Shown: positions 1 through 6,520, counted from the stretch's first letter. The stretch is DNA of 7,148 nt from Alphaproteobacteria bacterium (GCA_019508105.1 JAEKMB010000192.1:1-7148), one strand, 5' to 3'. The notes: a model not told the origin generated them from the letters alone. Numbers and translations are program-made.

Positions 1-1421
1 AGGCGACCGACCTCTACTTTGCGCGCCATGACGGCCAGGCCGCCACGGTGGAAGACTGGGTGAAATGCTTCGAGGATTCCAGCGGCCGCGACTTCAGCCA
101 ATTTCGCCTGTGGTACCGCCAGGCCGGCACGCCGGTGATCGAGGCGCGCGGCAGTTATGATGCCGATGCCAAAACCTACAGCCTGGACCTGACCCAGAGT
201 CTCGCCCCCACGCCCGGCCAGCCGGACAAGCAGCCCATGCACATTCCGGTGCGCATCGGGCTGGTGGGCAAAAGCGGCGCCCATCTGCCGCTGACCCTGG
301 ACGGCGAGAACCATGCCGGCCCCACCAGCCGGGTGCTGGAACTGACGCAGAATTCCCAACATTTTGTTTTCACCGATGTCGCTGAGGAACCGCTGCTGTC
401 GCTGGGCCGCGATTTTTCCGCCCCCGCCATCTTCCGCACCCCGCATGGCCGCCATGACCGCGCCCTTTTGATGGGCAAGGACAGCGACGCCTTCAACCGC
501 TGGGAAGCCGGCCAGATCCTGGCGGCCGAAATCATGCTGGAAGCGGCGGGCCAACCACAAAGGGAGACGCGCAGCGACGCCAATAGCGATTACATCACCG
601 CCATCGGCGATGTGTTGGCGCAGGCGGAGGATGATCCGGCCTTCGCCGCCCAGATGCTGATGCCACCCACCGAGAGCGAACTGGCGGCCAAGAAGGCGCC
701 GGTGGACCCGCTTCGAATCCACACCGCCCGGGTGGCGCTGGTGCGGGCCGTGGCGCTGGCGCACCGGGACCGCCTGGCCCAGCTTTACGAACATATGCGC
801 GATGCCGGCGACTTCAGTCCCGACGCCAAATCCGCCGGCCGGCGTGCCCTGCGCAATGCCTGCCTTCGCTATCTCACCGCTGCGGACGACGAAGCCGCGG
901 CAGGACTGGCGGAAGCCCATTACCGCAGCGCCACCAATATGACCGATATGATCGCCGGACTTGCCGCACTGACCCGGATGGAATCGCCGCTGCGCGACAA
1001 TGCCTTCACCCATTTCCATGACCGCTTCAAGAACGATCCCCTGGTGCTGGACAAATGGATGAGCCTGCAGGCCACCTCGCCCTTGCCCGAGACCATCACC
1101 GCGGTGCGCGAGTTGATGAAGCATCCGGCCTTTGACATCAAGAATCCCAACCGGGTGCGGGCTCTGGTCGGCGCCTTCAGCGTCAATCACCTGCGCTTCC
1201 ACAATGCCGACGGCGCCGGCTACCGGCTGGTGGGCGAAGTGATCCGCACCCTGGACCCGATGAACCCGCAAGTGGCCGCCCGCATGGCCGGCGCTTTCGA
1301 AAGCTGGCGGCGCTATGACCCCGCCCGCCAGGACATGATGCAGGCCGAGCTTGCGGCCATCCGCGGCCTCTCCGGCATCTCGCCCAACCTGTTCGAGGTT
1401 GCCGGCAAGATGCTGGGGTGA
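1..1421 (+). CDS. pepN: Aminopeptidase N (PepN-type M1 metallopeptidase), C-terminal part, 5' end outside the window
   Basis: Zn-dependent cytosolic aminopeptidase of the M1 family that removes N-terminal residues from peptides. The reading frame is open from base 3 (first codons read ATDLYFARHDGQAA) and ends at TGA 1419-1421, giving 472 residues. E. coli PepN is about 870 residues, so roughly the N-terminal 400, including the HEXXH zinc site, lie upstream of the window. What remains matches the small beta-sandwich domain and the large alpha-helical C-terminal domain. Segments that I recognise from E. coli PepN include FRLWYRQAGTP, KQPMHIPVRIGLV, RALRNACLRYL, NMTDMIAGLAALTRM, DKWMSLQATSP, NPNRVRALVGAF and MNPQVAARM. 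The order and spacing agree with the E. coli enzyme, with no frameshift or internal stop. An internal GTG at 48 is only a valine codon, not a start. The next gene begins 143 bp downstream, so co-transcription is uncertain. Confidence 0.96.
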   Translation, partial: ATDLYFARHDGQAATVEDWVKCFEDSSGRDFSQFRLWYRQAGTPVIEARGSYDADAKTYSLDLTQSLAPTPGQPDKQPMHIPVRIGLVGKSGAHLPLTLDGENHAGPTSRVLELTQNSQHFVFTDVAEEPLLSLGRDFSAPAIFRTPHGRHDRALLMGKDSDAFNRWEAGQILAAEIMLEAAGQPQRETRSDANSDYITAIGDVLAQAEDDPAFAAQMLMPPTESELAAKKAPVDPLRIHTARVALVRAVALAHRDRLAQLYEHMRDAGDFSPDAKSAGRRALRNACLRYLTAADDEAAAGLAEAHYRSATNMTDMIAGLAALTRMESPLRDNAFTHFHDRFKNDPLVLDKWMSLQATSPLPETITAVRELMKHPAFDIKNPNRVRALVGAFSVNHLRFHNADGAGYRLVGEVIRTLDPMNPQVAARMAGAFESWRRYDPARQDMMQAELAAIRGLSGISPNLFEVAGKMLG

Positions 1422-1481
1422 AAACGCAGATCTTCCACTGATTCGCTCGGGTCCGCGGCCCGCTTTGCGGCGTTCGCGGGG

Positions 1482-1506
1482 GCGAAACCTCCACTGAAGG
1501 TTTCGC
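1482..1506. terminator. 9-bp stem hairpin downstream of pepN, possible terminator or leader structure
   Basis: The arms 1482-1490 (GCGAAACCT) and 1498-1506 (AGGTTTCGC) are perfectly complementary, with a 7-nt loop. The hairpin lies 61 bases past the pepN stop and 59 bases before the kinase ATG. No T-run follows on the plus strand, so it is not a classical intrinsic terminator. It could be an mRNA 3'-end stabiliser for pepN, a leader structure for the kinase, or a protein site. The rest of the 1422-1564 gap shows only a short repeat of TCCACTGA (1435-1442 and 1490-1497) and a weak -10-like CATACT at 1524-1529. Confidence 0.45.
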
Positions 1507-1564
1507 TGATCCCCGCTCACTTACATACTTGTCGGCGCGCGAATCACCGCGCCGGGTGGGGATC

Positions 1565-3001
1565 ATGGCCGAGGCGGCACTGCGCCTGTCGACCGAGTTG
1601 GACGGCGCCACCGTCCTGGGGCGGTCCTTTGCGCGCCGCGCCGTCCGCGACGTTCGCTTCATCGTTCCCATCTGCATCATCCTGATCTGCGGCAGCTTTG
1701 CCGCCGCCGCGCTGCTGCAGATGCGCATGGACCGAGGCCGGGCGCTGGCCCAGGCCGCCAGCTTCGAGCGCGCCCGCGCCGCCGACATCGCCCGCGCCAC
1801 CGGACAGAGCCTGGACCGCTATGCCCGCCTGGGCGCGGTGTTCGCTGCCAGCCCGGAGCAATACCGCAGCGCCGACATGGCCAGGGCCGAACCCGCCATC
1901 CGCGACATCGCGGTATGGGGACCAGACGGCGCGCCCCTGGCGCAGCTCAACGCCACCGCCGCGCCGATGGCGGTGCCCCGCTTCGCGGGCCCGCGCGCAC
2001 AGATTCCCGGCGGCCTCGCCTTCCACAATGCCGGGCGGACCGTCGCAGTGCTGTTCCATCCCGCCGCATTGCCCTTGGACGCCCATCGCACCGCCCTGGT
2101 GCCGGCCGCGCAGGCCCGCGGGCTTTGGGCGCCTGTCCCCGGCTGGCCGCTGGCGGTGATGACCAGCGTGGATGAACAAGGCGCGCTGGCCGCTTGGACC
2201 GGCGCACTGCCGCTCTATCTTTTCGTCATCCTGGGCCCGGCGCTGGCCGGCGGCTGGCTGGCGGCGCTGTTCGTGGGCGCCTTTGAGCGTCATGCCAGGG
2301 CGTCACGCGCCATCCGCGCCCTGGCCAAGTCCGAATTCATCGCCCATATGAGCCATGAACTGCGCACCCCCTTGAATGCGGTGATCGGCTTTTCGGAGAT
2401 CATCGCCGAGGAATTCTATGGTCCCTGCGGCCATCCCAAATACAGCGAATATGCCCGCGACATTGGCGAGGCCGGCAAGAACCTGCACGCCAAGATCGGC
2501 GACATACTGGAATTCGCCAATATCGAGGCCGGCCGCTATCCCCTCACCGAGGAGCCGGTAGAGTTGTCGGCGCTGGTGGCACTGTGCCTCGAGGAACATC
2601 AGGGCCGCGCTTTCTCCCGCCGCATCTCGCTGAGCCTGGCCTTTGGCGAGCCGGGCCTGGTGCGGGCCGATGCCGGCGCGGTACGCCGCATCCTGGCAAA
2701 TCTTTTGACCAATGCGCTGGCCTATACCTGCGAAGGCGGCATCGTGCGCGCCGATGTCCATTTCGAGGAAGGCGCCGGAGTACTCACCCTCTGCGACAGC
2801 GGCAAGGGTTTTAGCGCGTGCGAACGGCGCAAGGCGGGCAAGCCATTTGAGCGCTTTGACCGCGGCGGCACCATAACGGGCGCCGGCCTGGGCCTGGCGA
2901 TCGCCTTGGAGCTGGCCCGGCGCATGGGCGGAGCGATGCGGCTGGTGGGCGAAGATCCCGGCCATGGCGCCACCATGGAGTTGAGGCTGCCCCGGCTATG
3001 A
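1565..3001 (+). CDS. Membrane sensor histidine kinase with two TM segments and a periplasmic sensory region
   Basis: Predicted inner-membrane sensor kinase of 478 residues that autophosphorylates on His and passes phosphate to a response regulator, which is not in the window. Residues ~32-52 form TM1, ~53-214 a periplasmic region without a family I can name, and ~216-238 TM2. A HisKA dimerisation domain follows with H box SHELRTPLN (phospho-acceptor His264). The HATPase_c domain has N box NLLTNA (Asn379/Asn383), G1 DSGKGF (411-416), F box FERFDR (428-433) and G2 GAGLGLAIA (439-447). All catalytic boxes are intact. The core resembles the PleC/DivJ/PdhS-like kinases common in alphaproteobacteria. 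Start choice: ATG 1565 follows GGTGGGG (1555-1561), a weak, close ribosome site; an in-frame TTG at 1529 would add 12 residues. The stop overlaps the next start (ATGA, 2998-3001), implying translational coupling with the binding protein. The signal sensed is inference only. Confidence 0.92.
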   Translation: MAEAALRLSTELDGATVLGRSFARRAVRDVRFIVPICIILICGSFAAAALLQMRMDRGRALAQAASFERARAADIARATGQSLDRYARLGAVFAASPEQYRSADMARAEPAIRDIAVWGPDGAPLAQLNATAAPMAVPRFAGPRAQIPGGLAFHNAGRTVAVLFHPAALPLDAHRTALVPAAQARGLWAPVPGWPLAVMTSVDEQGALAAWTGALPLYLFVILGPALAGGWLAALFVGAFERHARASRAIRALAKSEFIAHMSHELRTPLNAVIGFSEIIAEEFYGPCGHPKYSEYARDIGEAGKNLHAKIGDILEFANIEAGRYPLTEEPVELSALVALCLEEHQGRAFSRRISLSLAFGEPGLVRADAGAVRRILANLLTNALAYTCEGGIVRADVHFEEGAGVLTLCDSGKGFSACERRKAGKPFERFDRGGTITGAGLGLAIALELARRMGGAMRLVGEDPGHGATMELRLPRL

Positions 3002-4065
3002 AATGGGCGGTTGGCGGCCTGGCGGCCGCGATCCTGATTATCGGCGGCGCCTGGTTCCTGATGAAGGGACCAGCGGGATCGGCCCCCGCCACCCTGTTCC
3101 AGTGGCAGGATTATGTCGATCCGCATTTCACCGCTGCCTATGAAGCGGCCTATCACGAAAAGCCCGGCACCAGCATCTTCGCCGACGAGGACGAGGCCTT
3201 CTCCAAGATGCGCGCCGGCTTCAAGCCGGATGTGATGGGCCCTTGCCTCTACAGCCTGCCGCGCTGGAAGGAGGCCGGCCTGATCCAGCCGATCGAAACC
3301 GCCAAGCTGAAGAACTGGAATAAGATCGCACCCGCCTTGCGCAATCTGCCGGGCATCTCGGCCGGGCCGGGCAAGGTATGGTTCGTGCCGCATTACTGGG
3401 GCAACACCTCACTGACGATCCGCACCGATCTGGCCCCCGAATATGCCAAGTCGCAAAGCTGGAACATCCTGTTCGATCCCAAGTACAAGGGCCGGGTCTC
3501 GGTGCTGGACGGCGCCGATGACGTGGTGCCTTTCATCGCCCATATGATCGGGATCGACGCCTATCACATGTCCGAGGCCGACTGGATGAAAGTGCAGGCC
3601 AAGCTGCGCGAACTGGTGCCGCAGCTGCGCTTTGTCTCGGCCGACAACACGGCGCTGGCGCAAGGCCTGGCCTCGGGCGAAATCGTCGCGGCGATGAGCT
3701 GGCGTACCACCTTCGCCGCACTCAACCGCGAGCACAGGCCGGTGGCCTATCTCACCCCGCCCGGCGGCATCTTTACGTATGTCTGCGGCCTGGTGATGCA
3801 CAAGGACCCGTCCAACCAGGCCAAGGCGCTGGCGCTGATCGATTCCGGGCTGGAGGACGATGCCGCCCGCTACATGATCACCACCATCGGCGATGAGCCC
3901 GCCAATATCGAAGCGGTCAAGAGCGTGCCCGACAGCGTGTTCCAGGCGCTGAATGTGCCGCGCGACCTGGAGAGTTTCCTGAAGGGCGGCATCTTCCAGC
4001 AGCCCCTGCCCAACAAGGAGAAGATCGTCAGCGCCTGGACCGAAATCCGCAGCGGGATGAAGTGA
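2998..4065 (+). CDS. PotD/PotF-like periplasmic polyamine-type solute-binding protein
   Basis: A 355-residue periplasmic binding protein of the spermidine/putrescine-binding (PotD/PotF) family. Residues ~4-22 form a hydrophobic export or anchor segment after MKW, followed by GSAPA as a possible cleavage area; there is no lipobox Cys. The mature part starts with FQWQDYVDP (34-42), matching the PotF YNWSEYI strand that supplies the Trp wall of the polyamine pocket. Further family landmarks are FADEDEAFSKMRAG (61-74), GLIQPIETAKLKNWNKI (94-110), WFVPHYWGNTSL (128-139), SVLDGADDVV (168-177), LASGEIVAAMSW (224-235) and a final AWTEIRSGMK. By eye against PotF, Trp36, Trp235 and Asp175 line up with pocket residues. 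Two pocket acids of PotF (Asp247, Asp278) appear replaced by Thr238 and Cys263, so the ligand may not be putrescine. It overlaps the kinase by 4 bp and the next gene by 4 bp. No ABC permease or ATPase is nearby, so a sensory rather than transport role is plausible but unproven. Confidence 0.88.
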   Translation: MKWAVGGLAAAILIIGGAWFLMKGPAGSAPATLFQWQDYVDPHFTAAYEAAYHEKPGTSIFADEDEAFSKMRAGFKPDVMGPCLYSLPRWKEAGLIQPIETAKLKNWNKIAPALRNLPGISAGPGKVWFVPHYWGNTSLTIRTDLAPEYAKSQSWNILFDPKYKGRVSVLDGADDVVPFIAHMIGIDAYHMSEADWMKVQAKLRELVPQLRFVSADNTALAQGLASGEIVAAMSWRTTFAALNREHRPVAYLTPPGGIFTYVCGLVMHKDPSNQAKALALIDSGLEDDAARYMITTIGDEPANIEAVKSVPDSVFQALNVPRDLESFLKGGIFQQPLPNKEKIVSAWTEIRSGMK

Positions 4066-5585
4066 GGATGATTCTCCCGCGCGGCCTGCTGTTGCGGCCG
4101 TCGGTTCTGTTGGCGCTGGCCAGCCTTGTGCTGCACGCATTTGCCAACGGGCATTACGGCTTTTTCCGCGATGAGCTCTATTTCATCGTATGCGGCAGCC
4201 ATCCGGACTGGGGCTATGTCGACCAGCCTGCGCTGGTGCCGCTATTTGCCGCTTGGGCGCATGCTTTGTCGGGGAATTCCGTCTGGATGTTCCGCCTGCT
4301 GCCCATGCTTATGGCAGCCGCCACCATCGCCATGACGGCGGAGTTCACGCAGCAGATCGGCGGCGGCCGCTTTGCGCAATGGCTGAGCGGCCTCTGCGTG
4401 CTGCTGGCGCCGATTTTCCTGCTGCAAGGTACCCTGTTCTTCACCGACATGTTCCAGCCCATCACCTGGCTGGGACTGGCCTTTGTGCTGGTGAAACTGG
4501 AACAGAGTGAAGACGAACGCTGGTGGTTGGTCTTCGGTGCCATTGCGGGATTCAGCCTGAACACCAAATACCTGATCGCCTTCTATCTGGCGGCGCTGGC
4601 CGTCGCACTTTTGGCCACGCCCAGGCGCAGGTCGCTGCTGCGGCCCTGGGTTTGGGCCGGCGCGGCGCTGGCTGGGGCCCTGGCCCTGCCCAACGTCCTT
4701 TGGCAGCAGGCACATGGCTGGCCCTTCATCGAACTGGGCAAGGCCGGCGCCAATGGCAAAAACCTGGCGATGTCGCCCACTGCTTTCCTGGTGCAGCAGA
4801 TTCTGCAGATCGGGCCGCCCGCGGCATTGGTGTGGATGGCGGGACTATGGGCCGGCCTGGTGCGGCCCAAGCCGGCGGTGGCGCGCGCCTTTCCCATCGC
4901 GTGGCTGATCCTGTTCCTGCTTTTCGAGGCTAGCCACGGCAAGCCCTATTATCTGGCCCCGATCTATCCCACGCTGCTGGCGCTGGGCGCGGGCCGGATC
5001 GAGCAATGGATCGCAGGCAGGCGCCTGCGCGCGGTCCTGCTGGGGGTGATCGCCCTCCCGGGCCTGCTGATCGCCCCCCTGACGCTGCCGATCCTTCCGG
5101 TGGAGATCTTTGTGCGCTACCAGAGCGCCATCGGCTTCACTCCGTCCGTCGGCGAGCGCCTAAAGCAGGGCGTGCTGCCGCAATATTTTGCCGACATGTT
5201 CGGCTGGCCGCAGATGGCCAAGAAGATCGCCACCGTCTACTGGTCCCTGCCGCCGCCGGAGCGCGCCAGGGCCGCCTTTTGGGGCAACAATTACGGGGAG
5301 GCCGCGGCCATCGATATCTTTGGCCAACCGCTCGGCCTGCCGCCGGCCCTCAGCGGCCACAACCAATATCATCTCTGGGGCCCGCATGGCCGGGACGGTA
5401 GCGTGCTGATCATCATCGGCGGCAGCACCAAACATTATGACGAACTCTTTCAGTCCCATTCCGTGGCCGGGCATATCGATGCGCCTTACGCCATGCCCTA
5501 CGAGACCGACCGGCCGATCTATGTCCTGCGCGGCCTGAAGATCCCGATGAAGGACCTTTGGGACCAGGCGAAGCATTACGAGTGA
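4062..5585 (+). CDS. GT-C fold membrane glycosyltransferase (family 39 / PMT_2, ArnT-like)
   Basis: A 507-residue polytopic inner-membrane protein that probably transfers a sugar from a polyprenyl-phosphate donor to a periplasmic acceptor (lipid, glycan or protein). The GT-C hallmark is FFRDELYFIVCGSHPDWGYVDQPALVPL: Asp37-Glu38 in the first periplasmic loop after TM1 (~14-28) are the expected catalytic acids, and a second conserved Asp lies in LFFTDM (129). Hydrophobic helices continue to about residue 345 (for example ~77-95, 107-123, 134-146, 155-185, 197-212, 252-267, 277-288, 297-310, 323-345). A soluble C-terminal domain of ~160 residues follows, with FWGNNYGEAAAIDIFG (406-421). The proposed start is GTG 4062, overlapping the upstream stop as GTGA; ATG 4068 is two codons later and equally possible. 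Donor and acceptor cannot be read from sequence. It is the last gene of the plus-strand trio and is followed 19 bp later by a strong hairpin terminator. Confidence 0.9.
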   Translation: MRMILPRGLLLRPSVLLALASLVLHAFANGHYGFFRDELYFIVCGSHPDWGYVDQPALVPLFAAWAHALSGNSVWMFRLLPMLMAAATIAMTAEFTQQIGGGRFAQWLSGLCVLLAPIFLLQGTLFFTDMFQPITWLGLAFVLVKLEQSEDERWWLVFGAIAGFSLNTKYLIAFYLAALAVALLATPRRRSLLRPWVWAGAALAGALALPNVLWQQAHGWPFIELGKAGANGKNLAMSPTAFLVQQILQIGPPAALVWMAGLWAGLVRPKPAVARAFPIAWLILFLLFEASHGKPYYLAPIYPTLLALGAGRIEQWIAGRRLRAVLLGVIALPGLLIAPLTLPILPVEIFVRYQSAIGFTPSVGERLKQGVLPQYFADMFGWPQMAKKIATVYWSLPPPERARAAFWGNNYGEAAAIDIFGQPLGLPPALSGHNQYHLWGPHGRDGSVLIIIGGSTKHYDELFQSHSVAGHIDAPYAMPYETDRPIYVLRGLKIPMKDLWDQAKHYE

Positions 5586-5604
5586 GCGCGAGCCCGCAAA
5601 GAAA

Positions 5605-5632
5605 AAGGGCCGGAACCTGCGTTCCGGCCCTT
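5605..5632. terminator. Bidirectional Rho-independent terminator between convergent genes
   Basis: Perfect 12-bp stem with arms 5605-5616 (AAGGGCCGGAAC) and 5621-5632 (GTTCCGGCCCTT) and a 4-nt loop CTGC. The A-rich flank at 5598-5606 becomes a T-rich tract (TTTTTCTTT) when read on the minus strand, so it is a strong terminator for the AdoMet decarboxylase gene. On the plus strand the tail TTAATTCTT is weaker but usable for the glycosyltransferase operon. It is placed 19 bp after one stop and 21 bp after the other. Confidence 0.92.
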
Positions 5633-5653
5633 AATTCTTGGCTGCGGAGTGGC

Positions 5654-6145
5654 CTAGACCACGCCGCGCTTATGTTCGCCGACCACGACGCGGCCGGGCT
5701 GGAAAGCGCGCTTGAAGACCTCCAGCGCCTTGCGGGGCTCGGCATCGCCGCACATGAAGACGTCAAAGGCCGCGAAGCCCTTTTCCGGCCAGGTGTGGAC
5801 GGAGATATGGCTTTCCGCCAGCACCGCCACGCCCGAAATGCCGCCGCCTTCTTCGAACTTGTGCAGGTGAATGTGCAGCAGGGTTGCGCCGGCCTCATTC
5901 ACCGCATCGATCAGCGCGGTTTCGATCCGCTCGCGATCGTCCAGGCCCTTGGCTTCCCAAAGGTCGATGATCACATGGCTGCCCGCGTAGGACAGGCCGT
6001 TCTTGTTGATGAAGTGATCCTTCTGGTCGTCATTGGAAGGGCTCACGACAACAGGCCGCGGCGCCTTGGCGGCGCGGGCCACCTTGACTTCCTTTTGGAG
6101 TATTTCTTTTTGCGGGTTCGCCGCCACCAGATTCAGTCGAGCCAT
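5654..6145 (-). CDS. speH: S-adenosylmethionine decarboxylase proenzyme (pyruvoyl-dependent, short SpeH/SpeD class)
   Basis: Makes decarboxylated AdoMet, the aminopropyl donor for spermidine synthesis. The 163-residue protein carries the self-processing motif LAESHISVHTWPE. Cleavage is expected between Glu111 and Ser112, with Ser112 becoming the pyruvoyl group. His117 and Cys132 (in FMCG) fall at +5 and +20 from that Ser, the same spacing as Ser63/His68/Cys83 of the Thermotoga maritima enzyme. Other family signatures are AGSHVIIDLW, HIHLHKFEEGGGISG, KGFAAFDVF and a final VVVGEHKRG. ATG 6145 is chosen because AGGTG (6156-6152) sits 6 nt upstream; an in-frame GTG at 6154 would add MLE. There is an N-terminal extension of about 50 residues, Lys/Ala-rich, compared with the 130-residue Thermotoga enzyme. 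The gene faces away from the spermidine-synthase-like gene across 380 bp and ends at the shared terminator. Confidence 0.95.
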   Translation of the reverse strand: MARLNLVAANPQKEILQKEVKVARAAKAPRPVVVSPSNDDQKDHFINKNGLSYAGSHVIIDLWEAKGLDDRERIETALIDAVNEAGATLLHIHLHKFEEGGGISGVAVLAESHISVHTWPEKGFAAFDVFMCGDAEPRKALEVFKRAFQPGRVVVGEHKRGVV

Positions 6146-6151
6146 TTCAAG

Positions 6152-6156
6152 CACCT
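6152..6156 (-). promoter_or_regulatory. Ribosome binding site for speH that decides the ATG start
   Basis: On the minus strand AGGTG is followed by a 6-nt spacer (CTTGAA) and the ATG at 6145. The alternative GTG start at 6154 overlaps this site and has no spaced purine tract of its own, so the ATG is favoured. Confidence 0.6.
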
Positions 6157-6254
6157 ACCCGTCTTGGAGTTGACACCTGCGCCTTGGCCTTGTGGACTTC
6201 CGGACGCGCCTAAAGAAGAAAGCGACGCACGGGGTCACCCGGTCGCCGCTTTGT

Positions 6255-6274
6255 CCGGCTTTTTTTCTCGCCGG
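6255..6274 (-). other. Small hairpin with an A-rich loop in the speH leader
   Basis: CCGGC and GCCGG arms (5 bp; 6270-6274 and 6255-6259) flank a 10-nt loop, GAGAAAAAAA on the minus strand. The 6270-6274 arm is shared with the longer inverted repeat 6268-6275/6300-6307, so the two structures exclude each other if both were transcribed. A regulatory role is speculative. Confidence 0.25.
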
Positions 6275-6283
6275 GTCGATTTC

Positions 6284-6312
6284 GAAATAGGGCTAACTCC
6301 CCGGCGATGCAA
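6284..6312 (-). promoter_or_regulatory. Candidate sigma70-type promoter for speH
   Basis: On the minus strand, TTGCAT (6312-6307) and TATTTC (6289-6284) are separated by exactly 17 bp. Each box matches the consensus at only three positions, so this is a weak call. The -10 box overlaps the ATTTCGAAAT palindrome. If real, transcription would start near 6277 and leave a leader of about 130 nt before the speH ATG. Confidence 0.3.
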
Positions 6313-6456
6313 GAAGAAATTTCCCCTAGGGGCAATTATTTTCCCGCGCGTGCCTTCCGGGGGCTGGCGCAAGAGCTCCGCAGCGTGCCTCTCAGCACAC
6401 CGCCGCGCGCGAGAAAGGCTTATGGAATGGCCCTCGCACGCATCAGCGGCGCGCGG

Positions 6457-6485
6457 TAGACAGCGCCGCGCGCGCGGCCTATACG
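6457..6485 (+). promoter_or_regulatory. Predicted sigma70-type promoter of the speE-like gene with a palindrome in its spacer
   Basis: TAGACA (6457-6462, five of six matches to TTGACA) and TATACG (6480-6485, TATA core) are separated by exactly 17 bp. The start of transcription would be near 6492, giving a leader of about 34 nt before ATG 6526. The 17-bp spacer contains the perfect 14-bp palindrome GCCGCGCGCGCGGC (6465-6478), centred almost midway between the boxes, a placement where a bound dimer could control promoter opening. Confidence 0.55.
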
Positions 6486-6514
6486 CGGCTCCCGGAAACG
6501 CCGTCACAATTGCT

Positions 6515-6520
6515 AAGGAA
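6515..6520 (+). promoter_or_regulatory. Ribosome binding site of the speE-like gene
   Basis: AAGGAA lies 5 nt upstream of ATG 6526. It is a good Shine-Dalgarno sequence and fixes the start; the longer open frames through this region have no comparable site. Confidence 0.8.

Noticed and set aside
1529..1564. TTG start extending the kinase by 12 residues
   Set aside because: No Shine-Dalgarno sequence lies before it; the extension reads as a basic stretch without family support, and ATG 1565 has a purine tract upstream.
1544..2965. Long minus-strand open frames (1544-2293 and 2303-2965) opposite the histidine kinase
   Set aside because: Their translations are Arg/Gly/Ala-rich and resemble no family; the plus strand carries all kinase motifs. 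Such frames are expected in GC-rich coding DNA.
3409..4140. Minus-strand open frame opposite the binding protein
   Set aside because: Shadow of the binding-protein gene; no recognisable domain, and the plus strand has clear PotF-like landmarks.
6170..6175. Perfect TTGACA on the plus strand
   Set aside because: At a 17-bp spacing the -10 position reads only TGGACT, it points away from speH, and it would leave a leader of over 300 nt for the speE-like gene, which has a better and closer promoter candidate.
6245..6266. Terminator-like GCCG...CGGC followed by seven T on the plus strand
   Set aside because: The stem is only 4 bp and there is no plus-strand gene upstream to terminate.
6400..6478. 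Recurrent GC-alternating tracts as a tandem repeat
   Set aside because: The three tracts (near 6400, 6448 and 6465) share only short CG runs and differ in flanks and spacing, so they do not form a true repeat array.
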